DNA from: Branchiostoma floridae
Taxonomy: Eukaryota; Chordata; Leptocardii; Amphioxiformes; Branchiostomatidae
Direction: 5' to 3'
NCBI RefSeq assembly: GCF_000003815.2
Contig: NC_049986.1
Coordinates: 15,339,569 to 15,403,568 of the forward strand
Length of the DNA: 64,000 nucleotides
Part shown: one piece after another, positions 1-14,200 of the stretch
Layout of the letters: every line of letters begins with the position of its first letter
Position numbering within the stretch: position 1 is the stretch's first letter
Position numbers and translations under genes: made by a program
The notes under the pieces: model-generated
Databases searched by the model: none
Seen by the model: only the letters and a program-made list of their open reading frames with translations
What the model was told of the DNA's origin: nothing

Positions 1-2098
1 GGATCACAGAACAGCAAAACAAAGAAAAATGAGTACTGTCTGTGTTCTAGTGTCAGGGACAGCGTCCAATACAAGACAAAACGACGCGCTATGCTGTGTC
101 AGGCACGATATTAACTCTTGTTGTATTCTGCTATGCTGCTTCTCCCAAAATCGTATGCTTGAAAGTAGGTTTAACTGACTATACAACTAAACGATATGTA
201 TCCCGTACTTCGATTTTTCTGACCGAAACCTGTGTTGTTTCTTCTCTTCCCCCCCCCCCCCTCACCCCCCGGAAACACACCCACACTTAGACTAAGCATG
301 GCCATCGGACAGGGACACGAATCCCCGCTACTCTGCACCCCCCCCCTCCTTTATGAAAAAGAAAGGATAAAACCCCAAACGAAGTCTACATGACGCGAAT
401 TTCTACACTCGGACATCCGGATCGCAAAATAGTAATATTTAAGCGAATTTCTTGCCAGGTGTGATGAAAAATTGATACCTGGGCAGTATTCTAACTCTCC
501 TTGTAAAAGTTCTTATTTTGTTCTGTGATAGGTCCCGTCCCTTAAGCTCACCTTCCTTTGTGAGTGCTACAATTTGGTGTCAATGTGATTTCATTTACCG
601 TTCTCCTACTCGCCAAGGTGGAAAAGCTACTTTTGGGCCAACCTGATCGCGAATTTATAAGTTGAACACCGCGCTATCTCAGTAAGACATTGCCCATCCC
701 TTCTTTAGACTGACTTCTACAGCGCGCTACCTGGACTATCAGCAGCATTTCTCTTTCTTTTCTAAACGCGGGTAGCTACTTTGGCTATTGTAGAGGCTTG
801 GCTTTACAGCTGTTCGTGATATGTGAATGTCTTTGGTTTTGGGGGGTAATTCCGATTCGATTTTTATCTAAATGCCCTTACAGTTACTCCCCCTTTCTTC
901 CAGCAGCATACACACGTGGTTTAGTATCGAAAAAAGCCATTTCTTGCATTCTCTTCCGGTTTAGATGAAAACCAGATGGACATAGCATATCATTCTAACC
1001 CATAGTGTAAAGCAAGCACTTTTAATTGCTACTCCGACACGTCAAAATAGCAATTAAAGTTCTTTTCAAAAAATTGTACTTTTACTAGAGTTGGGTAGGG
1101 GGCGCTTCTTATATGCGGCAAGATGTGGGCGACGTTTCTTGAGGCGTTGCTAGGTAACGGTTTGACTTGAGACGGAAATATTTTCAGAGATTATTGGGGG
1201 ACAAGTATTCTTTTGTTTGCCAAGACATCTTAATAATCGACGGAATTAAGGTCTCGTTCCGGTATTACTCCGCCGGTGGACACTCAAACGTAGATCCTTC
1301 CAAAATATAAATGGGGCCCCAAATCGTGTGTTTATGTAGGTGATAAATTGCCTTTTGTCGCCCCCATGTCATATCGAAGGATTTGAGATGAAAGGTTGTG
1401 TATTTCTGACAGGATCGGTTGGAAAAGTTTCGGCATTCGGGCGATTCTCGGACGTGTACGTTTGTTTGTCCTGAGTAATGCGGTAAGCGGGTCACTGAAG
1501 GAAAGCCCCACTTTCTGGATAGTTTTTCTGTGCAGTTATAGATATTATAAAAATCGATCCATCGGTCAGATTTTGAGGGTATTTTTTTGATTGATTACTG
1601 GATAAGTGCTCTTGTAATAGAAATTAAAACATCTCCAGCAGAACGGTTTCTTTATTGGATTTTCGCCCATTAAAGTTGCATAATAATACGTTGTTTTCAA
1701 TGAGAGAGCAAAAGTCCGGAATGAGACCTGAAGTGAAGGATGATAACAGATCCCTATAGGTGGCTATAGGTTCATTTTTAAAGCCTAAAGAATTACCTAA
1801 AATCAATTTCAAATCAAACATCTAAAATAAGTATACTAACATTTTTGGTGTCTTTAATATATATCAAATGAGTTTTAAAATTACTGGCTTTAGTACAATT
1901 GACCATTCAATGATTATTTGTCATGAAAGTATACGTATTCATTAGGCACTCACATAGTCTTTCTAAGGCTACCTACAAACACTTGTTTCTAAACTGCCAT
2001 CTGATTGGTTGTCAATCGAAGCATCCAAAGTTGGAACCAATCAGCAGTGAGCTTTGATTTTTTTGGAATGTTGCCAATCATCAGGTAATCTTTCAATA
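1..2098. other. Left-edge non-coding region
   Basis: I see no supportable coding exon here. It holds C-rich runs near 248-268 and 338-348, AT-rich DNA around 1600-1950, and an X-box-like site at 1146-1158 listed separately. The short open frames have no splice context or recognisable protein. It is most likely promoter and intergenic DNA for the plus-strand gene that starts at 2213; a promoter of a gene lying to the left of the window is also possible. Confidence 0.5.
1146..1158 (+). promoter_or_regulatory. X-box-like RFX site
   Basis: GTTGCTAGGTAAC fits the RFX consensus GTNRCC(N0-3)RGYAAC with a one-base spacer and a single mismatch (T for C at position 6). RFX factors drive ciliary genes in animals. 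The site is about 1,050 bases upstream of the start codon of the gene beginning at 2213, which is further than usual unless transcription starts near here, and the motif could equally serve a divergent gene. It is a motif match only. Confidence 0.4.
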
Positions 2099-2161
2099 AT
2101 GGCGGCCGAAGAACTTTGGACCGAGCGACTGTCCCGAGTAACTTCTGCAACAATGCGGTGA
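2099..2161 (+). other. Upstream ORF or alternative first exon
   Basis: An ATG in good context (A at -3, G at +4) opens a 20-codon frame ending in TGA at 2159-2161, about 50 bases before the main start at 2213. It is probably a uORF in the 5' leader. A possible donor GTAACT after codon 13 is also phase 0, so it could instead serve as an alternative first coding exon joined to 9662. The donor at 2267 (GTAAGT) is stronger. Confidence 0.35.
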
Positions 2162-2212
2162 AAAACCCACAAAGAATCGTTGTTTTGGTTCAGGTTCCGT
2201 CCAATAGAATCA

Positions 2213-5200
2213 ATGGAAGGCGAAGACGATGTTTACATCGAGGGAAGATCGTCGGCAGCGAGACGGGTAAGTTGTGAGAAAAGTTATGGACTGACCTCTG
2301 CGCTTCATCGGACGTGCATTTCGTTGAAACTTGGCCAAATTTTTGCTCGCGCGAGGACTGCTCTCTCTTGAATCGTATTTTATTCCTTACAGATCTCTTC
2401 CCCCTAACTGCTAACAGCCGTATCACTCTCTGTGTTAAGGGTTAACGTTACAAATTTAAAGCTAGAGACCGCGGCGAAGGACGGTAGAAATGGCTAGCTT
2501 GCGTGGTTTGAATTTTCGTGTGGTCTGTGCTTCAGTAGTGGGACCGGGACTGGACACGGCTGAGGTATCATGTAACACCGCACGAAGCCCCATGCCACGT
2601 ATGCATGCACCAAAATAAGCACGTTATCTACGATATATCCCACGTACAACTGTAATGTTTGCACCGTTGTTCACTTCTATTGCATATGCCAACAATTTTT
2701 GTGCGGAGTGTTTATTTTCGTTGTGTGCTATTCTTGAAAGAGTCCGGAGGATATGGTTGACTTCCTGTGAACACTGAGCAGGATTCCTCGGTTTTTCCCG
2801 CCTCAAACTGACCACATGACCGCTCCTGACCCGATCGAGCTGCCCAGGAATGCAGGCTTGACCCACAGGGAGTAGTAGCCACTCCCCCTGGACCTAGAAC
2901 CCTGCAGTGGTTCCCCATATGTGACCACCAACCAGCACCTTGGCTGGGGTAACGTCCTTGGCAAAATGCCAGCGGTAAAGTTCAGGTTCAGAAGTTTGAC
3001 ATGGGATTTATCCCTGATTTAAAGCTTAGTAGAGAGCTGCCGAATTCCTACCAGTGGAGCATTTAGTGGTGAATTTTTGATTTTACACATGCATAGTGCA
3101 TGCTGCAAGTGATCCCTTGAAAATGAATCATGGTCGTTTTGCATAGATTTGTCTTCACATACATAATTTGCCCTTTGCCTACATGATGCTGTCCTATGAC
3201 CTTAATGCTAAAGGCCTTGTCCCTGCAATTTGAACCTGGCATGTGCATAGTTATGGTTCAGGTTGGTACCTGGCATGTGTATAGTTATGGTTCAGGCATT
3301 GAAACACGTTAACATCCTTATGAAATCTAAAACATAACAGGTAACTCTCAAGACGTATACGTAGGGCACCCAATTTTCTTTCCTTGAAGATCTAGGGGAC
3401 ACAGTACCAAGAAGCTTCCTTGACATTACAGGGACTTTTAAAGTCGGTTGAAAACTAAAAGAGAATGCATATAGCGCATGAATGCAAGACTATACAAAGC
3501 TGCATACCAGGACACGCCCCTCTCTGTTCCCTAACAATGAGAAAGGAGCCTCAAGGGAAGATAATGTCTTTACCTGGTTGGGGTAGGTCGTTGGACAAGG
3601 TCCCTTTTAACAGTATGAGGTCATTCTGCAGTGTAGTTTATTTATATGTTAATGACAAGGTCTGATATATACAAGTGTTCCTCCTAAATGCAATAAATGC
3701 CTGATACAAGCGCTGGTCATGCATTTCAAAGTTTCTACTGAGATAGGTGATGTATGAACAAAGGTAGTTTTCAAATTCCATTCCTTGAGGAGGGCCTGTT
3801 TGGGTCACTCTCTGCCTCTGGTGGGGGCATATCATGATTTTCTGTAACTTTGTAGGGAAAGCCATCTTATAGTAATACTAATATGTCATAGTAGCAAGGC
3901 TACCAACTTTCACATGATTTCCTTCCTTGAATTTAGTGAAGTAGATAGCAGTTTCTTCTGAATTCAGCATACTGTAATTTGTCTGGACCCCATGCATACC
4001 CTCCTTGTATATGGTTCAATGGGACTTCTATGCATCTGGATCTCATAAGCAGCAGGAGTGCAGATCTTCTGTCCTTGCTAGCATGCCAGCTCCCATTGTG
4101 TCACCACCTAGTGCAGACCCACATCTCAGACACACCCCCTTTCTAAACAAGGTTGGGTGGCATGGAGCAGAGAAGAGTAAGAGGAGGAAGATCCAAAGAG
4201 GAGACTTTTGATCTCAGGGTCAGGTAAAACATGGGATAAGACAGCATGCAAGGGTTGGGTGAAATTGATTACTGTGCAATAATTGTGCAAGAAGTGGGTG
4301 CTAATTTTTTTTACTGACTGATGGAAACAATCATGGAAAAATGTGGGTGGGCCAGTTAATCTGGATGTCCCATAGGTATCAGGTATCCCCATGTGTCCTG
4401 ACCACATTTCATTTGATTGTCTTAGGCCCAATCTACTAGGGGGCCCGGACCCCCATGGCGCTTGCAGTCATAAACATATAGCGCGATTTCCCAAATGGCG
4501 TTATATGCTAATGAGCTTTCCCGAAATCGGGAAGCATCTACACGCGCGCGAAGCTGTCGGGGACCCCTGCTAAGCTATCGGTAAGGTATCGTAGGAGTGG
4601 TCCGGACCTTTCGGGAAAAATTTTCCCGATATCTTGACGGCGATATTGCAGTTCCATCTAGACACTGAAAAAAAGCTGTCGGCGAGAGGTTGTTGGCTTG
4701 CCGATATCGGGAAAAACCGTGTCTAGATCGTGCCTTATACTTCACAATCAGGATGAAGTAACTAGGCATACATAGATTCCCATCTTTGGGGACATTGTGG
4801 TTTACAATTTGGGGTGGTATTAATAGAATAATTCTTTAATCAGTGATTTGTGAAAGCATGTACCCCCAAATTTACGATGTCTGCATGCTCAGAGCAGCTC
4901 AGTACAAAATTGAAGATGTACTGAGCAAACATAAAAAATGTGGAGGTACATGTTTTCAATAGTCACTGATTGAAGAATTATTCTATTAACTTACTCATGT
5001 GACTGATGAACCTCTTTGATAATGGCCAAGATATGATTTTCAAGTTGGAATGCTCTTGAAATGAAAATAGACATACCAATCTTGTAAGTTTTTTAAAGAA
5101 GAAATACTCAAACTACCCTGTTTACAAATTATAGTCATAGTGCTGGAAAAATACCATGAGTGTGTAAATAATGAACTGTAATGACATACAATTTACAGTC

Positions 5201-8200
5201 ATTTATTTGGACAGTGGTTTAGGATAGAAGACATTTTGAAGGAACATCCTACCAGTTTATTTCTTTAAGGAAAATGTGTATACTAAAGATATACGCTCAT
5301 CACGAAGTTCTTGTCGTTATTCCTTCTTGAATTTTTTTGTGACGAATACAAACTTCCATGTTTTAGACCATGTTTTAGACCATGTGCATACCTGCTGGCA
5401 GTCTTAACACCACTCAAACGAAGCCACGCCCACTCCCTGATTTTCCCGCCTTTTTTCCACCCTGATGATAACAGGTGATAATACAGGGGTTTGCCAACTT
5501 TAGGTACAAAGGCCTCAATAGATGTTTAACAAAGTCTGTTTGTCTTGGAGATAACTGGGAAAAGACTCAGAAGAGCTTCTCAGCACCCTGTTTACAGAAC
5601 AAAATCTGCCAACAGTTTGGGCTAGTTGAGAGCTGCAGTAATTCGACCTGTGGGGAAAATGTTCATCATTTTTCCAGCTCATTGAGTTAACACAGCACAA
5701 TGCTGACCCGTAAATACATCAGAAACTTCAGACGATTTGGCCTCAACTTGAGTTCAGACTCTGCTTCACCGATAATCCCTTCTTACTAGAGTACCTCTTA
5801 GCTTCCAATTAGCACGGTAAGAAAATTAATGTGTCTTTTATCTAAGTAGTCGGAATGTCTACTTGAAGTAAGTTCTTACCAACAAGGCAAGACTGGTTGC
5901 TTCCTGCCAGTGTCTTTTCGTTCAAGGGTCGTCGCAATGAAAATGTTAGAAAAGCCTTTTCTTTTTGCGGGGGAGTGGCATGTTTGTAATGATGTTTACA
6001 TGGTTGAAAGGCAGCGAGGAATGCAGCTGAACTGGGGAGAGCGGAATCCAGGTAAAAAGTCATATCTGGAGGCTAACACCTTATCAGTGGCTTGGGAGGG
6101 CTACCACCTTTGATGGTATCCACCTGTTAGAATGGATGTGTGCTCAGGACTGTTCAAACAGAGGAACCCAAACACCTGTACGCGATTGGGGGCCTCGATA
6201 AAAGTTGGTTCCGCGTCTTTACCGTGTGAGGAAACGAGAATGCGGCTCTTTCATTGCCAGCAAGCGTGGCCATCACCCGACCCCTTCCATTGGTCGGAGC
6301 GAATGGCTCGGACAAACACGGGAGTGCCCGAGCGCCATTCATCGGACGCTGCCCGTAGTGCCTGCAGCGGGTTTTTACTTTCAGGCGAAGAAAAGGCCAA
6401 AGTCAATCTAATCATGCCATTCCGGCGTGGGCCCCTTTGTTGGAAGGCGGGGCTTGGTTGGTCAAACCTGCCCCAGCATTGTTTCGTACTTTGTTGCCCC
6501 AGCTACTGTCATCATAGCTGGGAACATGTTGGCTCTAGTGAATGGGCCCAGCAGAGTTGGCAAGATGGCAGGTAGGAGGGAAGGGCTGACCAAGAGATTT
6601 GTGTAGAGGGTGCAGGAGTTCCCAGGGGACGTGTTGGCCTGGTGCCTCCCACAGGACCACACTATGTTCAGATATGCCTACCCAGATCAGCTCAGCTTCA
6701 GCAAGGATAGCCATGCACAGCGCCACATGACGTGCAGGGTGGGTATTATTATGTAAATACTACTTAGAAAGCGATCAAGCTAAGTGTTTCTACTTTAGAT
6801 CAAGGAGAATAATGTACTGGCCCTCCCCTTACTTGTTCCATGATGTTCCAACATATATCGGTATGTTTAAAAAATAGTACTTAATGCAAGGAAGTCCTTG
6901 CCTCGGCTTCCCTTTTTTTCCTAGGCTTTGGTTTAGTCTATTAGTAGTAGCACTACCATGCCTATAGTATAATGCTTGCCATGTCAGAATTTACAAATTT
7001 TTGAGAGTTGCATGCAAGGTTAAACATCCACCCCAGATTGATAGAAGTGTTGGCCTTATGAGGTGAACGCTTTCCTTAAGTGTGTGGGGATCATTCTTGA
7101 TAGTAGCTGCAAAAGTTTTTAGAGAAAGAAGGAAAATTACTAATACTAGAGTGGAGTGGAGTGGAGCTGAAGATGAGAGAATGTCAGTCAGTCAATGATT
7201 GTTCTGAAATCTGCCGTCCTGAAGCCCAACTCGCTAACAGTTGTATGGCAGACAGACATGTTTCTCTTACTGCAATGTATATGCAGGAGTAGTAGTTGCT
7301 AGTATAGTAATTTAGCCCTCAACCGCTGCTGACCTTTAGCACAATAGATGGGTATCTCGATAAACCCCATTGTTTCCCCACCTTGCTTCACAGGCATAGA
7401 TGAAAGAGGCCAGGCAAATCCTACCAGTCATTTTGAGTTATCCAAACATATCAGCTTCCCAAGGACGCTTCATTCCAATGTCGCTATATTTCAAGTTATG
7501 GCTACATAGTAACAACATACTTTTGTGAGGCTTTAGTTTTAGTACTTTGTAGTAGAGGAATTTGCTCTGTCCCCTTTCTTTCTGTGATCCTCATTAGAAA
7601 GGGATATTTCCCCATGGGTTTCTCTTTTTCCTGAAAGAAAATCCTTGTGAGGGAACTCTGTTGGCCCTGGCACAGTTTGGTGCACAGTAGGGGAGGGCAC
7701 TACACAGTGGCACACACACAAGGATTCAATTTGCCTTTAATGAAACTCTGGTAGAACTCTGGTGTTGCAAAGTTCCCAGTAAATTAGTTTTTGAAAAGGA
7801 CCACGAGATAGAGTGAGTAGGTCTGTAGATTCCAAAATGGGTGCACGGATCTGTGCGCTGTAGCTATTGAATGTGTGATTTTGATTTTGGGGTCATTCAT
7901 CAAATCTTGGCAATGACAAAGTTGAAGGTAAAGCTGCATTGGCCATGTTGGCATAGTCTGTTACCTGGTTGTGGGTTTGGCAAGAATTGTGCTTACCTCC
8001 AATGTTCATGTCATACACTACACAATGTGCGACTGTCCAGTAACCAGTAAATCTCATTTGGTGGTCTTTTTTTTCCCCGCAGTCAAGCGCTCCGCTAAAA
8101 AGACATACGATTAGTGAATCAGGATTCACTCAGGTTGAACCGTTCTGGATTGATCTAGATTGGTGAATCCTGATAGGGATGAACAGTTCTTATCAAACCT

Positions 8201-11200
8201 GCTAAGGCCACACCTCTGCTTGGAGATTAAAGTCTCACATACTGATGTGGCTCAGAGCAGGCCCCAGAACTAAAGTGGGTATTCATTTGGGATGGACCAG
8301 GAGGAAAGGTCACATTCCATGGGATAGGCTTCACCACATGGGCTTACCCTTGGTGGGGTAAATGGGGTTCACTATACAGCCAAATATATCATTAGTACTT
8401 CATACTTCTTTAAGAGGCTTTTCTCAAGAAAATAGGACAGATAAGAATACCCAGAGTAAAGCTCTGTTCTTCAGTTGTCTGTAGAAGAGACTTAATCTGA
8501 TTATGAATATGTGGTTATACCTTTTGACAGCAGTCAATGGGGATCTGTAGGAGAAGGCATCAGGTTACTCAGGTTATTAGAGGTGTCTCAGCTATTTAGT
8601 CAAAGCAGTGGGCCTGTCCTAATTTCTGCTGAAAGGATTTGGGAAGGTGGAGTGGATACCATTTTGAAGTCATAATTGATATAAATAGTGGCATATTATG
8701 ATGGATGTGTTTCATGTTGTATCTTGGGTAAAAAGTAAATAAAGAAATTTATGCCACTGGGAATGTCGGGAAATTTATTGTCTTCCATATAGTAACATAG
8801 CAATACGTAATATTTTGGTAAGGTTTAAGACAAAGAGAAGGCCATTATATACTTTAAAGGTCATTTGTCTAGTGTCGTACGAATAGAGCACTTATGACGA
8901 CCTTAAAGAGATTTGATGGTCACATTTGACATATTTATGTAAATGTAAATGACACCGGGTGTCATTTATAATTATATAAATATCCCCACAAATGTCAAAT
9001 GTGGTTTTCTAAGGAAACCAAATTTAGTGTCAGTTAAACTTAAAGGCTATCAGGCTGTGAGTAGGTCTCATGAATATTAATTCATTCTCCATTGAAATTG
9101 GTTTTGCTATAGTCCGTTATGTCCTTCATTGTGATAGCTCACAAAGTGCATAAAATGTATTGTTCTAGGGTTTGAATAATATATGTGTCCCGCTTGTAAA
9201 TTATGAAGGAGTTACCACAGCGTTTTCATGCACTGCTAGATCTGGTGCTCTGTGGTTTCAGGAATTCCATCACTCCTATGCCTTTACCTGTATTAGCTGA
9301 TTGATTTAATTGCTATTTCTGTTATATAACAGTGTCGCATGTGCACAGGGCAATCTGATTTTGAGCCCTTCGTACATAGCGCAACATTAACCTTAAAAGT
9401 AGGACTTGTGGTTGCCAATCTTGAGTGTACATACAAAATGTTTTTGCAAGGCAAGAAATATCATTTCCATTCTTCAACCTATGTCTGCAAGACTTATTGT
9501 ATACCACAGGTAAAGTGCATTTGGTATCCCACATCATGTTTCTTTTATTTATCTGATAACAAACAGACCAGGTGTTGGTACGATGTTATACTTGTAATTT
9601 TTTGTTGTGCTCCTCCAAAGTACTCCTCTCTTGACGATGGATTTTATTGATGTCACTACAGGACTGGATGCGGGCATCTGGGGCGTCCCTGTCGCGGCTG
9701 GACCAAGTCCGTCCCAACGTGTACACCATGGGAGCCCAGGACCCGCGAGCACTACGGCCGGGGAGTGGGAGACGGCGACGGTCCTCCGGTAGACAGCCCG
9801 GCAGCACACCATACCAACAGATCGACACAGAGCCACCCCTGGCTGGAGTCGACTATCAGAAAACTGCATGGTAAGACTAAAAGTAAAACAACGGAGATTC
9901 TTCCCTCTACCTGCTGTTGCCTATTCACATGAAATTATCACATCATCAACTTTTGATGGTAAGGATGTCAGTGGTGAAGGCCACAATCTTACATATTGTT
10001 GTTGATAATGGGTTAACTTAGCTTGTTGTCAAGAATCTTGAATTTCTAAGTAAATGGTAACCAGATTCAGTTACTCTTACAGGAAAATTCCTGTAATTTC
10101 CTGTAACCACCTGTAAGGGTTCTGGCTCTCTGCTTAGTTAAATTTTATTTTACAAATACTATAGTGAAAATTGATCAATACTCCAGAAGAATTCAGTGGT
10201 GACAGTTTCTGTGGTAGTTTGGACCTTTGTCTTAGTTTGACTAATTGGCTAGTTTCTCCATGGTGTGTTTTGTCATCAGGCTCATTCATTACGCACACAT
10301 CATCTCTGAGTGATCGTCCGATAGTGCCGCACTGCAGGTACATGTACGTGTTAACCTGCCGTGTTTGCCTTTTGGTTAGAAGTGAGGTGCCGAGCAAACA
10401 CTTCAATGCAACCGTCACCCCCTTGTGCAAACGGTCACTCCCCCCAGTCTTTGCTTACTGTCAGGGACTCTCCAAAAGATGGTGTTAAATTTTGACTAAC
10501 CCCTCCCCTTGTGGGAATATTGTGATAGGCAAATGTCATGGAGAGCTAACGTATGAGACAGGTGGGTTGTTAAATGGTGACAAAGGCATGAATGGGTAGC
10601 GTTGACACATTTCCTAACGTCTGCTTGTATAGGGGGAGCCAGACTTCCATCCCTGAGTTGATCAGACAACAGAGCGAGAGACAGCGGCCGCAGAGTGGGA
10701 GGCGGCCGTGGAGTGGGAGGGGGGTGCCACCCCCTCCGCAACGGAAGGACAGCCGGGAACAACCACCACCGAGGGCTCCAGGGGGGCTGATAGCAGGTAT
10801 GCTAAGTTGCTGTCTCTTCAGAATTGTTATCAAAGCTGTAGCTTTAGAAGGTAAATTGTGCTTCTTCTTTTTGTTTGTTTTGTCGCTTTGATGTATAGAT
10901 AGTTGCTTTTGTAAGATGGGTCAAAGTATCAAAGAGGCACCTCTTTTCCCTTCCATTCTTCCTTTTATTTGTATGCAGGAGAGTCCAGGCACCCATCTTG
11001 TATTTAGAATCACTCAGTTGTATGGCACAAGGGGTGTTGAAGTGCTCCTCAGCTAAAAGGTGTAGCCTAAGTGTTACTAAGACAGAGAGGTTCAGTACCT
11101 GAAGCGTCCCCCCAAAAATCCCATCTGGGCCTCTTGTAACTCACTTCGAGCACTTGAAGGTTCCAACAGTTCAAACTTTCACATACCTGACTTTGTGCCC

Positions 11201-14200
11201 TGCCTGGCACTACCACAACTAGCATAAGCCAATTCTTCCATCTAGCAATGTAAGCTGGAAATTAGGGGGTGGGGGGCAGTTTCTTGACATTTCCTGCAAG
11301 GCCATAGAGATAAGAAGCTAGTGCCTTACCTAGCATTAGTTCAGCCTGTGTCATGAAGTTACTGTAATTTTTTATAAAAGTTTTTTGCTCAAATTTTGCA
11401 GCACTGTGAAAGTCCTACAATTCAATTTGTTTTAATAGATATCTTAAGAGCTATTTATCACATGGTGCTTCAATGAATGACTTCTCCTCCAAAATTAATT
11501 CTTCTCCAATCAGATGGGCCATAGATTTGTCTAGCTTATCATGTATTAAGAGATAAACCCACTGAGGGGATACAATTCTTATCTTGAGGAACTGGACTTT
11601 GCTTTCCTGTATATTTATTGTCTCTACGGACTACAGCATAGACACGTAAAAATTTCTTAACATTTTTTCTGTGCGTCTTCAGTGCTCGGAGAGAAGTACT
11701 CGCCATCGGAACGTCCTCCTAGTGGAGTAGCGACGCATAACACGTCCACGTGGGTGGGGTCGAAAGGCGGTCGTGGCGCGAAAGACGAAGATGCGGAAGA
11801 CACAGACCGCATCATCCAAGAAATCCTCAACAGCCAGGACCAGACTGATAAGTCTCTTGGTGAGTTTTGCATTTACTGAGATGAGAAATTGTTTTGCACA
11901 GAAGCTGTGGGGTACTGAAGCACTTGCAAGTGAAGGCCTTAGTAGACTTCATAGAGTGTTTAAGAAAAATGATATGTTTTGGAGTGTGGTTTGCAGAAAA
12001 TCACTATTTAAAAGTCTATATTTTGTACAGATTCTTTGTATCTTACAATGTAGCCTGTACAAATCCTGGAGAAGTAGCCCAAAGTGAGAGATACATTTCA
12101 AAATTCTTTTAGAGGAAGAATTCTCAGAGTCTTGCTCGCATTGAATCTCTATTTACATTGTCATTGTGTTTAGTCCAAAACGCCTGACCACCATACATCA
12201 TGTGTACTCTTAAGAATACATTACTAATTCATCAAGGTGTTGTCTGAATACAAGCAAACTAAGCCTCTGGGTTAGCATCAGAAAGCAGCAGATTTTCCTC
12301 AGGAAATGCGGAGTAATAAGACTCAAGGCATGCGGAGAAGCGATCAGTGCGCAATTAAGTAGGATTAGACGCCAGGTGACTCCAGTTGTCTTAAAACAAA
12401 CGCTGGTCATCAAGCCGTGCCCCTGGCTGTGTTTGTGCTGCAGCTAAGATGACAAGGCTGTATGGAGAGACCCAGCCACCGCCCCCTCCCAGGGGCTCAC
12501 CTGACCTGGAGCAGATGATCAAAGACCTGCCTTCAGAGCCAGACCAGCAGCAGGCAGTCACACAGCAGGATGGTGCAGAGGGTCAGCAGGAACCTACAAC
12601 TGTAAGTACTCAAAATAATGCTGCAAGGTTGCGTAGTTGTGTAGTCTTTGTAAGGTTGTTCCGTGGTCTCAGCTTTATATGTTGTAAAACTGGAATCCAG
12701 TGGACAGAAATGTGTGCAAAAGATCTGCAAGTCATCTTTGTTAGTACTGTAAATCTTGAAATGTAGGCCCTATTTTCGACAGTACTCAGTAGTGTCCTCT
12801 CCACCGTGAATTCTTTACACCACAAACACGAATTCACACCACAAACACGTGTTTTCCAATTACACTGTGGTACAGAATTGTTTCAATTATGCAGCAAAAA
12901 CCCGGTTTCCTTTCAATTGTGAAAACAAATCCCTGCGAAAATGAATTACTGTACAGTGTTGAAAATACCTGCCTACACTCATTATCCTAGGGAAGACATG
13001 GATAAAAAGTTTCAGCTCACTAATTTTAGTCAATTGACCAATGTTGAATGTAACCATGCTGCAGTGGGTACTCAAATACCTGTAATTCCATCATCATTTT
13101 CTGAAATTGTATGTCAGAAAAGTTAGGTTTAATTGGGAGTATTATGGTCAAAGGACAGAGCTATGTTATCGTGGCCATTGACAATATTTTTGAGTTGCAA
13201 TACAAAAGTCGTGAAGCAGCTACTGTAGCATCTCAAATTTTTTCGCTAAATAGCTGAGGGCAAGTAGAAAGGAATGTGGTAGATCCACTGTAAATCCTCA
13301 CGTGTTTGTGAACAGAAGGCAAGTGGGAGTCTTCAAACAACCTGTTAAGATTTTCTGTGTCAAGAGATAGAGTTAAGGACCTGAGGACAGAAATGTTGAT
13401 AGGTAAAACCACCCTAAATAATTGGAAACTAGTATGGAGGTTGTTGGTGTCAAGCTTGGAGCCAGAAAAGTCAGCAAGGCAGACGAATAGGTGTGAAACA
13501 CTGAAGTGATCCCAGTGGATTAATTGTCGCATATATTACTAAGGTGTTGGATTTGGCTAAGTTTTAACCTGTTAATGTATGGTGTGTTTGGATTTCAGCT
13601 ATAAGGGAGCTTAAGATGATAAGAAAACACAAAAGTTAAATGTGTCATAATGAATGTTTTATTTCTACTTTGTAGTGCCACGCCACCATTTTTTCTGGAA
13701 GTTAGCAGTGGTGTATTAAAGTTGGACTGGTCTATATACCTAAGCTGAGAAGTTAGATGTATCTTAATCATGACTAAACACATGATTTAATTTTAACCAT
13801 TTTGCAACTTGTAAGCTAACTAGAGATATGAACAGGTTCATCATAAGTTAAGATTTGGTCAAATAGTGAGCTTTTCCAAGGAAATAAGGGGGATTACTCG
13901 AAGGTTTGCACAGTGAGTGCATGGTTGAGTGGTTCAATCCATCAGGCTGTTTGATAGCACAACAGGGAACGCCCACCTCAAGAATTCCGCTCTTTGTAGG
14001 TAGAGCCCGAGTGTTGACCAGTCGGCCATTGTGTCCTGCCGACCTTTGCCACACCTTTCTGACCACCTCCTTAGTCTCCAGTCGATCTCTTTTTCTCCGA
14101 ACAGATTTGTTGGTGTAATCTTTTTAAGTGTAATGTCCATGCCAAATTCGTTCCAACATGTAAACTTAAGGCCTTTGTAGTTGTAGCCTTGTAATTCAGT

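Larger units (their letters stand above)
2267..9661 (+). other. Large first intron with repeats
   Basis: This 7.4-kb stretch lies between a strong donor (GTAAGT) and the acceptor before 9662. It contains the TTAA-flanked MITE at 4820-4989, a stem-rich stretch at 4430-4760 with CCCGATATCGGG-type palindromes, the nested hairpin at 8921-9003, and a 33-base tandem duplication near 3232-3298. Candidate micro-exons ending in good donors near 6052 and 6570 were seen, but neither is needed to keep phase. Nothing here is a convincing coding exon. Confidence 0.5.

Noticed and set aside
6500..6580. Possible extra exon of the first gene ending at a GTAGGA donor
   Set aside because: Not needed for phase between exons 1 and 2, no conserved look, and several acceptors would fit equally well.
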